Of a DNA stretch of 54,655 nt, positions 8,887-18,096 are shown piece by piece. The position numbers and the translations under genes are program-made. A model generated the notes under the pieces. It made no database searches. It had not been told where the DNA came from and saw nothing but the letters and a program-made list of their open reading frames with translations. Origin of the DNA: Pseudomonadota bacterium (GTDB taxonomy: Bacteria > Pseudomonadota > Alphaproteobacteria > Rhizobiales > Hyphomicrobiaceae); assembly GCA_018242255.1 (NCBI GenBank), contig JAFECH010000346.1:1-54655 (forward strand), given 5' to 3'. The stretch's first letter is position 1; the number at the start of each line of letters is the position of its first letter.

Positions 8887-9711
8887 ATGGCAATCGAACG
8901 GGGCGAGACCACCGCAGGCAACGAAGCGAAGGGCGGCAAGCCTTATAAATTTCTTGGTTCATTGAGGGATGCGCTGATGGCAGCCGGTCGCGACGAAACA
9001 GCTCCCGCCGCGGCAGTTGCGACCCCCGCCCAGGTTCAGCCGCCCGCGCCGCCCCAGATTCCAGTTCCAGCCGCCCGGAGCGACGAGGCGAAACCCGCCC
9101 CCACAGTAGCAGCTTCCGAAGGACTGAGCGCCGAAGAAGCCGCCCGTCTTGCCCGCACCGGCCCCGAACCCAAAATTCCGGAACGCTTTGGTCTGCCCAA
9201 GGAAAAAGAAAGCGACTCACCGCCAACGACTCGTGTCATCCGCGGAGAGCCCTCCAAGCCCCGCAAAGTCGAGCCCGATCCCGATACGGAGGCTCCAAGC
9301 CGAACCGTTCTGGTGCGCGGTAAGCAGAAGATCGATCACAGCGTTTTCGAGCGCGACCCCGTCGTCGGCTTTCTGGTCATCGTTGGCGGCCCGGGCCTCG
9401 GCTCGTACCGCCCGATTTTTGAGGGCAACAACACCGTCGGCCGCTCGCGCGATAACCGAATTCCGCTGGATTTTGGCGACGACGCCATTTCGAACGAGGC
9501 CCAAGCCTACCTGCGCTACGATTCGACGGATCGGTCTTTCCTCTTTGTGCCAAATCTTGCTAAGACGAATGTCGTTTCTGTGAACGACAAGCGACCGGCG
9601 GGCCCTGTGCCGCTGCAGCCGATGGACGTCATAACGCTCGGGCGCACGCAAGTCGCATTCCTGCCGTTCTGCGGGAGCGATTTTGACTGGTCAGAGATTT
9701 CCGAAGCTTAA
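8887..9711 (+). CDS. FHA-domain protein with disordered Pro/Ala-rich N-terminus
   Basis: Soluble FHA protein of 274 aa. The start is the ATG at 8887 (MAIERGETT), preceded by GAGGGAGAT; the frame is open upstream but without a ribosome site. Residues 35-160 are Pro/Ala-rich and probably disordered, with several TTRVIRGE/RTVLVRGK-like stretches holding threonines that could be kinase targets. The FHA domain fills about 170-270 (NTVGRSRDNRIPLDFGDDAIS, VVSVNDKRP, DVITLGRTQVAFLPF). The usual Ser-Arg of the phosphopeptide loop reads Ser-Asn. It ends 7 bp before the phosphatase start, indicating translational coupling. Confidence 0.8.
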   Translation: MAIERGETTAGNEAKGGKPYKFLGSLRDALMAAGRDETAPAAAVATPAQVQPPAPPQIPVPAARSDEAKPAPTVAASEGLSAEEAARLARTGPEPKIPERFGLPKEKESDSPPTTRVIRGEPSKPRKVEPDPDTEAPSRTVLVRGKQKIDHSVFERDPVVGFLVIVGGPGLGSYRPIFEGNNTVGRSRDNRIPLDFGDDAISNEAQAYLRYDSTDRSFLFVPNLAKTNVVSVNDKRPAGPVPLQPMDVITLGRTQVAFLPFCGSDFDWSEISEA

Positions 9712-9718
9712 GGATCGA

Positions 9719-10507
9719 ATGCCGCCGTTCGAGCATGCAGTCGCCGCAACGCGCGGAGCTCGCGACTATCAGGAAGATACAGCCGCGTTTCTGTCGGACG
9801 GTGGCGAGCCAGTCGCACTGTCGAGCGAAGGGCCGGGCTACGACCGCGCCGGTTTGGCCGTTCTTGCCGATGGCATGGGGGGCCACACGGGAGGGGCGCT
9901 CGCAAGCCAGACGGTGTGCGATCATTTTCTGCAATCTGCCTCCGCTGCGAAAGGCGAGGTGAGCGAGCGGCTGATTGCCGGTCTGGGTGCTGCCAACGCC
10001 GCCATCGCAACGAAGATCGCCGAGAATCCGCTGTTGGCCGGTATGGGCTCGACCCTGATCGGTGCTGCCTTCAGCCCAGTCGGCATAGAATGGGTGAGCG
10101 TTGGCGACAGCCCACTCTTCTTGTTCCGTCGCGGTCAGGTCGCGCTTCTGAACGAAGATCATTCGCTCGCGCCTGAGCTCGACCGCATGGTTGCCGAAGG
10201 CAAGCTGACCGCAGAAGAGGCACGTCACGATCCGCGCCGGCATATGCTGCGCTCCGCCGTGACGGGCGAGGAAATCGACCTGCTGGACGTTTCACGACAA
10301 CCTTTGAAACTTGAGGCCGGCGATTACGTCGTGCTCGCGAGCGACGGCATCGCAACTCTTGAAACGAATGAGATCGCCCGCCTCATTCAGGGTTATGCGA
10401 AAGACGGAGCTGCGGCGGTAGCGAGAGCGATCATTCGCTCGATCGAAGCAATCCGTGAGCCATATCAGGATAACGCGACCGTTCTGGTCGTAAGAGCCGT
10501 AGGCTGA
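9719..10507 (+). CDS. PP2C-type Ser/Thr protein phosphatase
   Basis: Metal-dependent phosphatase of 262 aa, expected to reverse phosphorylation by the neighbouring kinase. The PP2C motifs are all present: an acidic motif in RGARDYQEDT, ADGMGGHTGG, GMGSTLIGA, WVSVGDSPLFLF, VLASDGI and a C-terminal DNATVLVV. The start is the ATG at 9719, with AAGGA upstream in the spacer after the FHA stop codon; the frame is open to 9683, inside the FHA gene. Kinase, FHA proteins and PP2C form a set like the one that post-translationally controls type VI secretion, but no secretion gene is present here. Confidence 0.9.
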   Translation: MPPFEHAVAATRGARDYQEDTAAFLSDGGEPVALSSEGPGYDRAGLAVLADGMGGHTGGALASQTVCDHFLQSASAAKGEVSERLIAGLGAANAAIATKIAENPLLAGMGSTLIGAAFSPVGIEWVSVGDSPLFLFRRGQVALLNEDHSLAPELDRMVAEGKLTAEEARHDPRRHMLRSAVTGEEIDLLDVSRQPLKLEAGDYVVLASDGIATLETNEIARLIQGYAKDGAAAVARAIIRSIEAIREPYQDNATVLVVRAVG

Positions 10508-10725
10508 TTATTCCGGCCCCCTGCGCCGTCTATTCCCACCGAAGTTTCGGCGAGAATTATCTGCTTGAGCACAAGAAATAATTCATTGTGTTTCCGCGAA
10601 TTGATCAGCGGGCGTCGGAACCTTACGCAAATGTATTCTGGCCGCCAGAAACCCGCAAAGAACCTTCCGTATTCAGCCCTGGCTGACGGCCGCAAGGGCC
10701 GGCTGAGATGCGAAGGAGAGACTTT

Positions 10726-10887
10726 ATGATTTCCAAGATTTTGAGCGCGGCTGTGATGGCCGGTCTTCTGATGTCGGTTGCGGCTCCGGTTGTGGCCAAC
10801 GCCGCCGATGCCCCGAAGACGAAGGCTGCCTGCAAGAAGGCGAAGGGCACGTGGGACACAAAGACGAAGTCCTGCACCGTGAAGTAA
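10726..10887 (+). CDS. Small secreted protein with two cysteines (53 aa)
   Basis: Short gene with strong local support: an AGGAGAG ribosome site about 6 bases before the ATG, a classical signal peptide (MISKILSAAVMAGLLMSVAA, cleavage likely after ANA), and an intrinsic terminator 27 bp after the stop. The mature peptide is about 27 residues, Lys-rich, with the pattern ACKKAKGTWDTKTKSC that places two cysteines 14 residues apart, suitable for a periplasmic disulfide. I do not know a function. The C-K-x-G-x-W-x-K-x-C arrangement is seen in other small exported alphaproteobacterial proteins. It appears to be transcribed alone. Confidence 0.8.
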   Translation: MISKILSAAVMAGLLMSVAAPVVANAADAPKTKAACKKAKGTWDTKTKSCTVK

Positions 10888-10913
10888 GTCTCGAACCATT
10901 TCGAGTTATGCGA

Positions 10914-10943
10914 ACAGTGGGCCCAAAAGGCTCACTGTTTTTT
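10914..10943 (+). terminator. Intrinsic terminator of the small secreted protein gene
   Basis: A 10-bp stem (10914-10923 with 10929-10938, including G-U pairs) with a 5-nt loop runs into six T (10938-10943). Confidence 0.9.
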
Positions 10944-10972
10944 ATCTCGTGACGCGGTGGCTCGCCCGCTGT

Positions 10973-12163
10973 CTAGGAAGCCTCACGGAGATCGCCGGTC
11001 GCAAGCCTGCGGATGTGTGATGCGACACGCGGTTGCTTCGACGCCAACCGATGAAAATCCTCGCGCTGCAACTTCAGCAGGCGGCACCGTGACGACGTTA
11101 TGATAGCCTCTCCGTGCGGGCTGTTTTCAAACATCGTCTCCACACCGAAAACATCGCCGACGGAATAGACGTGGCGTTGACCGTCCGCGAGCTTTTCAAG
11201 CCGTCCCGACGCGATGAAATACATAGCGTCGCCCGGAGCACCCTTTTTCACGACTTCGACATTCGGCGGCAGGTTGTGCGCTTCCAATAACGGCATGATT
11301 TCTGAGGCTTCCTTGGCGTCGAGCCGCGCCAATAGAGGCACACGCGACATCAAAGACCAGGAAATCACGAAGTCCCGCCTTTGCAGTTCTTGGGCAAAGC
11401 CGGTCGAGATGATGGCGACGGGCAATGCGAGGATGCAAAGACCCATGACCATCGTGACGCTACCGATGAGTTTGCCGAGAGCAGTAATGGGCGTTACGTC
11501 GCCGTAGCCAACCGTCGTAAGCGTGGCGATCGACCACCAAGCCGCTTCTGGAATGGTGCCGAATTTATCCGGCTGAGCGTTGCCTTCGATGTAGTACATC
11601 AACGTCGCGGAGAAGAGCAGAGCCATTGCCAGAAGCAGACCAGCACCCGCCAGCGCCTTGCGCTCGTTCGAAAGTACGCGGATCAGCGTGTACATCGCCG
11701 GCGAGTAGCGCGACAGTTTCAGGAACCGCAACAGCCGAAGCGTTCTGAGGATTCGCAGATCGATCAAAACGATCGCGCTCAAATAGAATGGCAGGAACGC
11801 TAATAGATCGATGACCAGCGCCGGGTGGCGCGCCAGATTGAGCCGTGCCTTCCAAGGGTGCTTTCGGTCTAGATACGGCACTTCGGTAGCAGTCCAAAGT
11901 CGGAGCCCGTACTCGACCGTAAAGATCGCAACGGAAAACACTTCGAACCAATGAAACCAAGGTCGCCAGCCGGCTTCGAGCGATGGCACCGTTTCGGCGA
12001 CGAATGCCCCGACGTTCAGGACAATAAGAAGGACAATGAAGTTATCGAAGAGCTTGCTCGCCTTGTCATCGCCTTGTCCGGTCTCGATGATCTCGTAGAT
12101 GCGTTTACGGAGCGTCTTATAACGCAAGCCGGCTGCCATCCGCTCTTTCTGTTGGTGTAACAC
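10973..12163 (-). CDS. Voltage-gated-type potassium channel with cyclic-nucleotide-binding domain
   Basis: Six-transmembrane channel subunit of 396 aa, similar in design to the Mesorhizobium channel MloK1. It has S1-S3 hydrophobic segments, an S4 with regularly spaced arginines (DLRILRTLRLLRFLKLSR, about 135-152), a pore helix, the potassium filter TTVGYGD (about 216-222) and S6. A C-terminal cNMP-binding fold covers about 290-390 (PGDAMYFIASGRLEKL, VYSVGDVFGVETMF). A GTG start at 12163 is preferred because GGGGGA lies just upstream; the ATG at 12139 is the alternative. It is divergent from ftfL across a 292-bp spacer. Confidence 0.9.
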   Translation of the reverse strand: MLHQQKERMAAGLRYKTLRKRIYEIIETGQGDDKASKLFDNFIVLLIVLNVGAFVAETVPSLEAGWRPWFHWFEVFSVAIFTVEYGLRLWTATEVPYLDRKHPWKARLNLARHPALVIDLLAFLPFYLSAIVLIDLRILRTLRLLRFLKLSRYSPAMYTLIRVLSNERKALAGAGLLLAMALLFSATLMYYIEGNAQPDKFGTIPEAAWWSIATLTTVGYGDVTPITALGKLIGSVTMVMGLCILALPVAIISTGFAQELQRRDFVISWSLMSRVPLLARLDAKEASEIMPLLEAHNLPPNVEVVKKGAPGDAMYFIASGRLEKLADGQRHVYSVGDVFGVETMFENSPHGEAIITSSRCRLLKLQREDFHRLASKQPRVASHIRRLATGDLREAS

Positions 12164-12321
12164 TACGTCCCCCGTAAATCCGTATAGAGATCATTTCTCC
12201 CGCGGATCTCTTCATCGCACTGCATCATTGTGCGACGCCGCACTGCTCAACCAACGGCTTGTCTCCCCCGCGACGTTGAGTAGACCTTGCGTGACGGCGC
12301 CAACTGAGGCATCAGCGCATG

Positions 12322-12372
12322 GATATCGCCGATCACCTATCCGAGATTCGTGCATAGGTGCTTGGCGATTTC
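12322..12372 (+). promoter_or_regulatory. Long inverted repeat upstream of ftfL
   Basis: Two 19-nt arms (12322-12340 and 12354-12372) can pair with only two mismatches and one G-U, around a 13-nt loop. The core is CACCTAT/ATAGGTG flanked by ATCGCC/GGCGAT. It lies 84 bp before the ftfL start, in the spacer shared with the divergent channel gene. It could be an operator dyad or a leader-RNA hairpin. No T-tract follows, so it is not an intrinsic terminator. The rest of the 292-bp spacer shows no other clear signal to me. Confidence 0.6.
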
Positions 12373-12455
12373 ACGACCACAATTGAACGCCGTCATTCGC
12401 CTGACCAAGACAAGTTTTTCACCCAATAAAAAAAGATTTCTAGGAGGAAAAATCC

Positions 12456-14132
12456 GTGACCGTGAAGTCCGACATAGAGATTGCGCGCGAAGCGAAGCTG
12501 AAGCCCATTGCCGAAGTCGCGGCAAAGGTCGGTGTGCCCGCCGAGGCGTTGGTTCCCTATGGCTGGACCAAGGCCAAGGTGTCTTCCGAGTACATCAAGC
12601 AAATCGAAGGCAACAAGGACGGCAAGGTCATCCTTGTGACGGCCATCAGCCCGACGCCCGCCGGCGAGGGCAAGACGACGACGACCGTCGGCCTCAGCGA
12701 CGGTCTTAACTATATTGGCAAGAAAGCTATCGCCGCATTGCGAGAGCCCTCGCTCGGACCATGCTTCGGCGTTAAGGGCGGCGCAGCTGGCGGCGGCTAC
12801 GCCCAGGTCGTGCCGATGGAAGACATCAACCTGCACTTCACGGGCGACTTCCACGCCATCACCAGCGCCCACAACCTGCTGTCGGCACTCATCGACAATC
12901 ACATCTATTGGGGTAACGCGCTGGGCATCGACCAGCGCCGCGTTGGCTGGAAGCGCGTTCTCGACATGAACGACCGCGCACTCCGCTCCGTCGTCAACTC
13001 GCTGGGCGGTGTCTCGAACGGCTTCCCACGCGAAGATGGGTTCGACATCACGGTGGCGTCGGAAGTCATGGCGATCCTCTGCCTGTCGCGAGACATCAAG
13101 GATCTTGAAACGCGCCTCGGAAATATCATCGTCGCTTATACCCGCGACAAGAAACCGGTTCGCGCCCGCGATTTGAAAGCCGATGGCGCGATGACGGTCC
13201 TTCTGAAGGACGCGCTGCAGCCGAACCTTGTGCAGACGCTCGAAAACAATCCGGTCTTCATCCACGGCGGTCCGTTCGCCAACATTGCTCACGGCTGCAA
13301 TTCCGTGCTTGCGACGAAGACGGCAATGAAACTTGCCGATTACGTCGTGACCGAAGCCGGTTTCGGGGCTGACCTCGGTGCCGAAAAGTTCTTCGACATT
13401 AAATGCCGTAAGGCCGGTATCGCGCCGTCCGTCGTCGTTATCGTTGCGACGGTGCGCGCGCTGAAGATGCACGGCGGTGTCGCCAAAGACGACCTCAAGG
13501 CCGAAAACGCTGCAGCCGTCGCGAAGGGCTGCGAAAACCTGAAGCGTCACATCGAGAACGTCAACAAGTTCGGCGTTCCGGCCGTCGTCGCGGTCAACAA
13601 GTTCATCACCGACACCGACGCGGAAATCCTCGAGGTGCAGAAAGCAGCTGAGAGCATGGGCACCAAGGCGTTCCTGTGCACCCATTGGGCGGATGGCGGT
13701 AAGGGCACGGAAGCGCTGGCAAAACACGTCGTGAAAGTGATCGACGAGGGCAAAGCCAACTTCAAGCCGCTCTATCCCGACGACATGAAGCTGCGCGACA
13801 AGGTCAAGACGATCGCGACCGAGATATATCGCGCCGCCGACATTTCCTGCGACACCAGCGTCGAGAACCAGTTCAAGGACCTGGAAGCTGCGGGCTTCGG
13901 CCATCTACCGGTATGCATGGCCAAGACGCAGTACTCGTTCTCGACCGATCCCTCGAAGCGCGGCGCGCCAACGGGCCACATCGTTCCGGTACGAGAGCTT
14001 CGCCTGTCAGCCGGCGCGGAATTCGTCGTTGTCGTAACAGGTGAGATCATGACGATGCCGGGCCTGCCGAAGGTTCCGGCCGCCGACTCGATCCGCCTCG
14101 ACGACAAGGGCCAGATCCAGGGCCTGTTCTAA
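12456..14132 (+). CDS. ftfL: Formate-tetrahydrofolate ligase
   Basis: Synthesises 10-formyl-tetrahydrofolate from formate, ATP and tetrahydrofolate, the entry of formate carbon into the C1 pool of serine-cycle methylotrophs. At 558 aa it has the normal family length. The N-terminal region, the P-loop TPAGEGKTT (about 67-75) and the downstream [20 protein letters not shown] stretch are characteristic. A GTG start at 12456 is supported by a strong TAGGAGGA site. The gene stands alone, preceded by a long inverted repeat and followed by a GC-rich hairpin. The methylamine genes in the same window make C1 units that would feed this step. Confidence 0.97.
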   Translation: MTVKSDIEIAREAKLKPIAEVAAKVGVPAEALVPYGWTKAKVSSEYIKQIEGNKDGKVILVTAISPTPAGEGKTTTTVGLSDGLNYIGKKAIAALREPSLGPCFGVKGGAAGGGYAQVVPMEDINLHFTGDFHAITSAHNLLSALIDNHIYWGNALGIDQRRVGWKRVLDMNDRALRSVVNSLGGVSNGFPREDGFDITVASEVMAILCLSRDIKDLETRLGNIIVAYTRDKKPVRARDLKADGAMTVLLKDALQPNLVQTLENNPVFIHGGPFANIAHGCNSVLATKTAMKLADYVVTEAGFGADLGAEKFFDIKCRKAGIAPSVVVIVATVRALKMHGGVAKDDLKAENAAAVAKGCENLKRHIENVNKFGVPAVVAVNKFITDTDAEILEVQKAAESMGTKAFLCTHWADGGKGTEALAKHVVKVIDEGKANFKPLYPDDMKLRDKVKTIATEIYRAADISCDTSVENQFKDLEAAGFGHLPVCMAKTQYSFSTDPSKRGAPTGHIVPVRELRLSAGAEFVVVVTGEIMTMPGLPKVPAADSIRLDDKGQIQGLF

Positions 14133-14249
14133 GCCCTAAGTGCTGGCAGCCGGCTCCGCGCAGGGGAGGCGCCAGTACCACTAGAATGTGATCTTCGGCG
14201 AAGCGTGTGCGGTAGCCGTCGATCGACGTTCTGATACATATCAGCCATA

Positions 14250-14285
14250 CGGGGCAGGTCGTACCGCGGCCTGCCCCGCTTCTGT
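14250..14285 (+). terminator. Probable terminator of ftfL
   Basis: A perfect 9-bp stem CGGGGCAGG/CCTGCCCCG (14250-14258 with 14270-14278) with an 11-nt loop is followed by a mixed CTTCTGTT rather than a pure T-tract. It ends before the ATG of the MFS gene at 14326. Confidence 0.55.
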
Positions 14286-14325
14286 TAGGAAGTCCGCACT
14301 TCTCGATCCATACAATCGATCCCGA

Positions 14326-15516
14326 ATGCGCCTTCTCGCGATCCTTGCCACCAGCTGCTTCGTCAGCTCGATGTCGATGCGGATCATTGATCCCGTCGTG
14401 CCTGATATCGCGCGCGATCTCGGCATCGACACGGCATCGGTGGCGATGCTGGCATCTCTTTACGCGTTTCCGTATGCTCTGGCTCAGCCGGTCCTAGGCG
14501 CATTTGGTGATGCCTTTGGCAAGGCTCGCGTCATAAAAATAGCGCTTGCCCTGCTGTCCCTGTGTCTCGCCGCGTCGGCGCTCTCCCCGACATTTGCGTC
14601 GCTTTCCGTGGCCCGGCTCGTCGGTGGGGCGGCTGCAGGCGGCATCATTCCATTGGCGTTTGCCATTGTGGGCGATCGTTTTCCGATGTCCGAACGCCAA
14701 ATCGCGCTGTCGCGTGTGTTGACGGCGATCATCGCTGGACAGTTAACCGGCTCGATCGGCTCCGGCCTGATCGCCTCGATGTTTGGATGGCGAGTTGCGA
14801 CCGCAGGAGCGACATCTCTGGCTCTGATCGCTTTCGTCGTTACGCTCTACCAATTGCGGCCGGCTCCCGGCGCTCGGCGGCAAGCACCGAACCTCAAGGA
14901 ATTTATCGACGGCTATCGCTCCGTCTTTGCAAATCCGCGCTCGGTCGTCTGCTTCGCCGCGGTCTTCGCCGAGGGCATCGTGATCTTCGGACTGTTTCCC
15001 TACGTCGCAATTCTTCTCGAAGAGCGCGGCGCCGGCGGCTTGAAAGAGGCCGGGTTCGTACTCGCAGGTTTTGGGCTTGGCGGCTTCGTCTATACCGCCC
15101 TCGTTCGTCTGATGCTCGGACGGCTGGGATTTTACAAGCTTATCATGGCGGGCGGTATCGTGTCCGGGATCGGCTTGGCGCTTTTGTCGTTGGGAACGTC
15201 ATGGCCTCGCGAGATGGCGACGTTCCTGATCGTCGGCGTCGGCTTTTACATGATCCATAATTCACTGCAGACGCAGGCGACGGAACTGGCGCCTCATAAT
15301 CGTGGGTCCGCCGTTGCCATGCATTCATTCTTCATGTTTTTGGGGCAAGCCTTCGGGCCGGTCGTCTATGGCATTGGCTTGGCTGGGCTCGGAACTTCGT
15401 GGATTTTGCTGATGGCCGGCACATTGATGGGGCTTCTGGGCGTCGCGACAGCTTGGGGATTGAAGGTTCGCTCGGCGATGGCCACGTCGGAGGCCGCCGG
15501 TCAAGCTGGAACGTGA
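14326..15516 (+). CDS. Major facilitator superfamily transporter
   Basis: Secondary transporter of 396 aa with about twelve hydrophobic segments. The first half has the DHA1-type pattern: an N-terminal helix ending in IIDPVVPDIARDLG, then loop motif GAFGDAFGKARVI between helices 2 and 3, and RLVGGAAAGGIIPLAFAIVGDRFP around helices 4-5. Its substrate cannot be inferred; drug or metabolite export is typical of the DHA1 group. The ATG at 14326 starts directly before the first helix; the frame is open to 14188 but that would add an unlikely hydrophilic leader crossing the terminator hairpin. It is probably monocistronic. Confidence 0.85.
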   Translation: MRLLAILATSCFVSSMSMRIIDPVVPDIARDLGIDTASVAMLASLYAFPYALAQPVLGAFGDAFGKARVIKIALALLSLCLAASALSPTFASLSVARLVGGAAAGGIIPLAFAIVGDRFPMSERQIALSRVLTAIIAGQLTGSIGSGLIASMFGWRVATAGATSLALIAFVVTLYQLRPAPGARRQAPNLKEFIDGYRSVFANPRSVVCFAAVFAEGIVIFGLFPYVAILLEERGAGGLKEAGFVLAGFGLGGFVYTALVRLMLGRLGFYKLIMAGGIVSGIGLALLSLGTSWPREMATFLIVGVGFYMIHNSLQTQATELAPHNRGSAVAMHSFFMFLGQAFGPVVYGIGLAGLGTSWILLMAGTLMGLLGVATAWGLKVRSAMATSEAAGQAGT

Positions 15517-15709
15517 TTGTCCAGACAGGGACGCCAGAGGCGACCGACACGCATCCGATGCCGAAATTTTATGCGGGCCTTGGCCAAAGGTGCATATTTC
15601 GGAAGCAAATAGATGCTGATGTGAATAGGAAGATGCAGCAATTCCGGGCTTGGCGTAAATTGGCCTGGGCTTTGCGATACCGATCCGAAAAGACTCTTTA
15701 AACGGGAGG

Positions 15710-17131
15710 GTGGACTTGGGCGCGTCATTCGACGAAATGAACGGTTTCGGCGGCGAGGTCCGGCCACCGTATAAAGCGTTCGCTGAATGGCTCGGTGTTC
15801 AACACCTCGATACGCTCCGACAGAAATCTGCTGAAGCCGAGGTTTTGTTCCGGCGCTCAGGCATCACATTCGCGGTCTACGGTGCAGAAGAAGCCGGTGA
15901 GCGCCTCATCCCCTTCGATATTCTGCCGCGTATCATTGCCGCCGACGAGTGGCGACGCCTGGAACTCGGCATTGAACAGCGCGTTCGTGCGCTCAACGCT
16001 TTTCTATACGACATTTATCACCGTCAGGAGATCCTGAAGGCCGGCAAGATTCCTGAAGAACTCGTCATTCAGAATTCCGCCTTCCTGCCGGAGATGATCG
16101 GCGTCGACCCGCCGCGCGGAATCTATAGTCACATCATCGGTGTCGATCTCGTCCGCACCGGGGAAAACGAGTTCATGGTTCTCGAAGACAATACGCGCAC
16201 GCCGTCTGGCGTCTCGTACATGCTCGAGAATCGCGAGACGATGATGCATCTCTTTCCCGACCTCTTCAGCCGCAATCGCGTGCGCCCCGTCGACAATTAT
16301 GCCGATGCACTGCTGAAGACCCTCGAAAGCGTCGCGCCGGGCAATCTCGACGCAGAACCAACGATCGCGCTTCTGACGCCGGGCGTTTACAACAGCGCCT
16401 ATTTCGAGCACTCGTTCCTCGCCGACCAGATGGGCGTCGAACTGGTCGAAAGCTCTGACCTCGTCGTGATCGACGGCCTCTTGCGCATGAAAACGACAGA
16501 AGGCCTGAAACGCGTCGATGTGCTTTATCGCCGTGTCGATGACGACTTCCTGGACCCGCTCGTTTTCGATCCGACCTCGCTCCTTGGTGTGCCGGGCATC
16601 TTCGACGTCTACCGGTCGGGTCGGGTAACGATCGTCAACGCACCTGGTGCCGGCATTGCCGACGACAAGGCAATCTACAGCTACATTCCGGCGATCATCG
16701 AATTCTACACCGGCAAGGCGCCGCTCCTGCCCAACGTCGAGACGTATAGCTGCCGCGAGCCCGACAGCCTGAAATACGTTCTGGATCATCTCGCCGAACT
16801 GGTCGTCAAAGAAGTCCACGGCTCCGGCGGCTACGGCATGCTCGTTGGTCCGAAATCCACGACCGAGCAGATCGAGGAATTTCGTGCCAAGCTCATCGCC
16901 AACCCAAAAAACTATATCGCCCAGCCGACGCTTTCGTTATCGACCTGTCCGACCCTCGCCGACACAAGCGTAGCGCCTCGGCATCTCGATTTGCGCCCGT
17001 TCGTGCTCATCGGCGATCAGGTGCGCTTGATGCCGGGCGGGTTGACGCGCGTAGCCATGAAGAAAGGCTCGCTCGTCGTCAATTCAAGTCAGGGCGGCGG
17101 CACGAAAGACACGTGGGTGCTGCAGGAATAG
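15710..17131 (+). CDS. Circularly permuted ATP-grasp protein (Anbu operon)
   Basis: Predicted peptide-bond-forming ATP-grasp enzyme of 473 aa from the circularly permuted family. Recognisable elements are the N-terminal FDEM...RPPYKAFAEWL, the FLYDIYH..QEIL stretch, the GVDLVRTGENEFMVLEDNTR segment with acidic metal ligands, and VVKEVHGSGGYGMLVGP near residue 365. The GTG at 15710 overlaps a GGGAGG and no clean ribosome site is seen, so the ATG at 15737 is an alternative start. It is the first gene of a four-gene operon with alpha-E, transglutaminase and Anbu peptidase genes, spaced 7, 10 and 28 bp apart. Confidence 0.9.
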   Translation: MDLGASFDEMNGFGGEVRPPYKAFAEWLGVQHLDTLRQKSAEAEVLFRRSGITFAVYGAEEAGERLIPFDILPRIIAADEWRRLELGIEQRVRALNAFLYDIYHRQEILKAGKIPEELVIQNSAFLPEMIGVDPPRGIYSHIIGVDLVRTGENEFMVLEDNTRTPSGVSYMLENRETMMHLFPDLFSRNRVRPVDNYADALLKTLESVAPGNLDAEPTIALLTPGVYNSAYFEHSFLADQMGVELVESSDLVVIDGLLRMKTTEGLKRVDVLYRRVDDDFLDPLVFDPTSLLGVPGIFDVYRSGRVTIVNAPGAGIADDKAIYSYIPAIIEFYTGKAPLLPNVETYSCREPDSLKYVLDHLAELVVKEVHGSGGYGMLVGPKSTTEQIEEFRAKLIANPKNYIAQPTLSLSTCPTLADTSVAPRHLDLRPFVLIGDQVRLMPGGLTRVAMKKGSLVVNSSQGGGTKDTWVLQE

Positions 17132-17138
17132 CTTCGGA

Positions 17139-18086
17139 ATGCTTGGACGTACCGCAAACGACCTTTATTGGCTGTCGCGCTATATCGAGCGCGCAGAAAA
17201 CATCGCGCGCCTCCTTGAGGTGGGCTACCGCATCGTGCTTCTGCCGCGCGAAGGCGAAGGCTTTCACGAGGAATGGCGATCGACGCTCGAAAGCGCGGGC
17301 TGCCTGCAAGGCTACGTGCAGCGTCATGGCGAGCTGATTTCGCAAAACGTCATCGACTACATGCTCTTCGACACATCGAACCCGTCGAGCATCTCATCGT
17401 GTCTCGCCGCTGCGCGCCGCAACGGCCGTGCGCAACGCACCGCCCTGACGCGGGAAATGTGGGAAAGCTTGAACAGCGCTTGGCTGCAATTTTCCGCCAT
17501 CCGCCCCGTCAGCGTCACGTCGAATTCTCTTCCAGAGCTTCTCGATTGGGTACGCTCGCGCTCGGCGCTCTATCGCGGCGCCATGTTGAACACGATTTTG
17601 CGCAACGACACGTTCTATTTCAGTCAGGTCGGGACGTTCATCGAACGCGCCGACAGCACCGCGCGAATTCTTGACGTTAAATACTATCATCTCCTGCCGT
17701 CGAGTGAGATGGTCGGCAGCGAGAAGGATAACTATCAATGGGCCGCGCTTCTTCGCTCCGTCTCGGCGCACCGCAGCTACCGCTGGGTTTTCAAGGATCA
17801 CTATCGGCCGCTCAAGATCGCCGATTTCATGATCCTCAATCGGCAGATGCCGCGGTCGTTGCGCTCATGCTACGATGAGTTGACGCTGGCGCTGCGCGAT
17901 CTCGCTGTTTTTTACGGTGCCCGTCACGACTGTCAGACAACGGCGGAATCTACCCGCGATCTTTTTCTAGAGGCCGATATTCGCAACATCTTCCAATCCG
18001 GGCTGCACGAATTCGTGCAGGAATTCATTGCCCGCAACAATAAGCTCGGTAACGAGATCTCCGCCGCATATCACTTCAGCGATTGA
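17139..18086 (+). CDS. Alpha-E domain protein (Anbu operon)
   Basis: All-helical protein of 315 aa of the alpha-E (DUF403) family. The signature start LGRTANDLYWLSRYIERAEN is intact and the motif FIERADSTARILDVKYY recurs near residue 165. The family occurs almost always beside a circularly permuted ATP-grasp gene, as here (7-bp gap). It is thought to be a partner or regulatory subunit of that enzyme; no catalytic motif is evident. The start ATG at 17139 follows the upstream stop closely. Confidence 0.9.
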   Translation: MLGRTANDLYWLSRYIERAENIARLLEVGYRIVLLPREGEGFHEEWRSTLESAGCLQGYVQRHGELISQNVIDYMLFDTSNPSSISSCLAAARRNGRAQRTALTREMWESLNSAWLQFSAIRPVSVTSNSLPELLDWVRSRSALYRGAMLNTILRNDTFYFSQVGTFIERADSTARILDVKYYHLLPSSEMVGSEKDNYQWAALLRSVSAHRSYRWVFKDHYRPLKIADFMILNRQMPRSLRSCYDELTLALRDLAVFYGARHDCQTTAESTRDLFLEADIRNIFQSGLHEFVQEFIARNNKLGNEISAAYHFSD

Positions 18087-18096
18087 GGGTCCGACG

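Noticed and set aside
5494-10507. Type VI secretion locus suggested by the kinase, FHA and PP2C genes
   Set aside because: No tss/tag structural gene is present in the flanking sequence of this window.
12393-13904. 503-codon open frame antisense to ftfL
   Set aside because: It is the complement of a strongly conserved gene; long antisense frames are common in GC-rich DNA. No start signals or family features.
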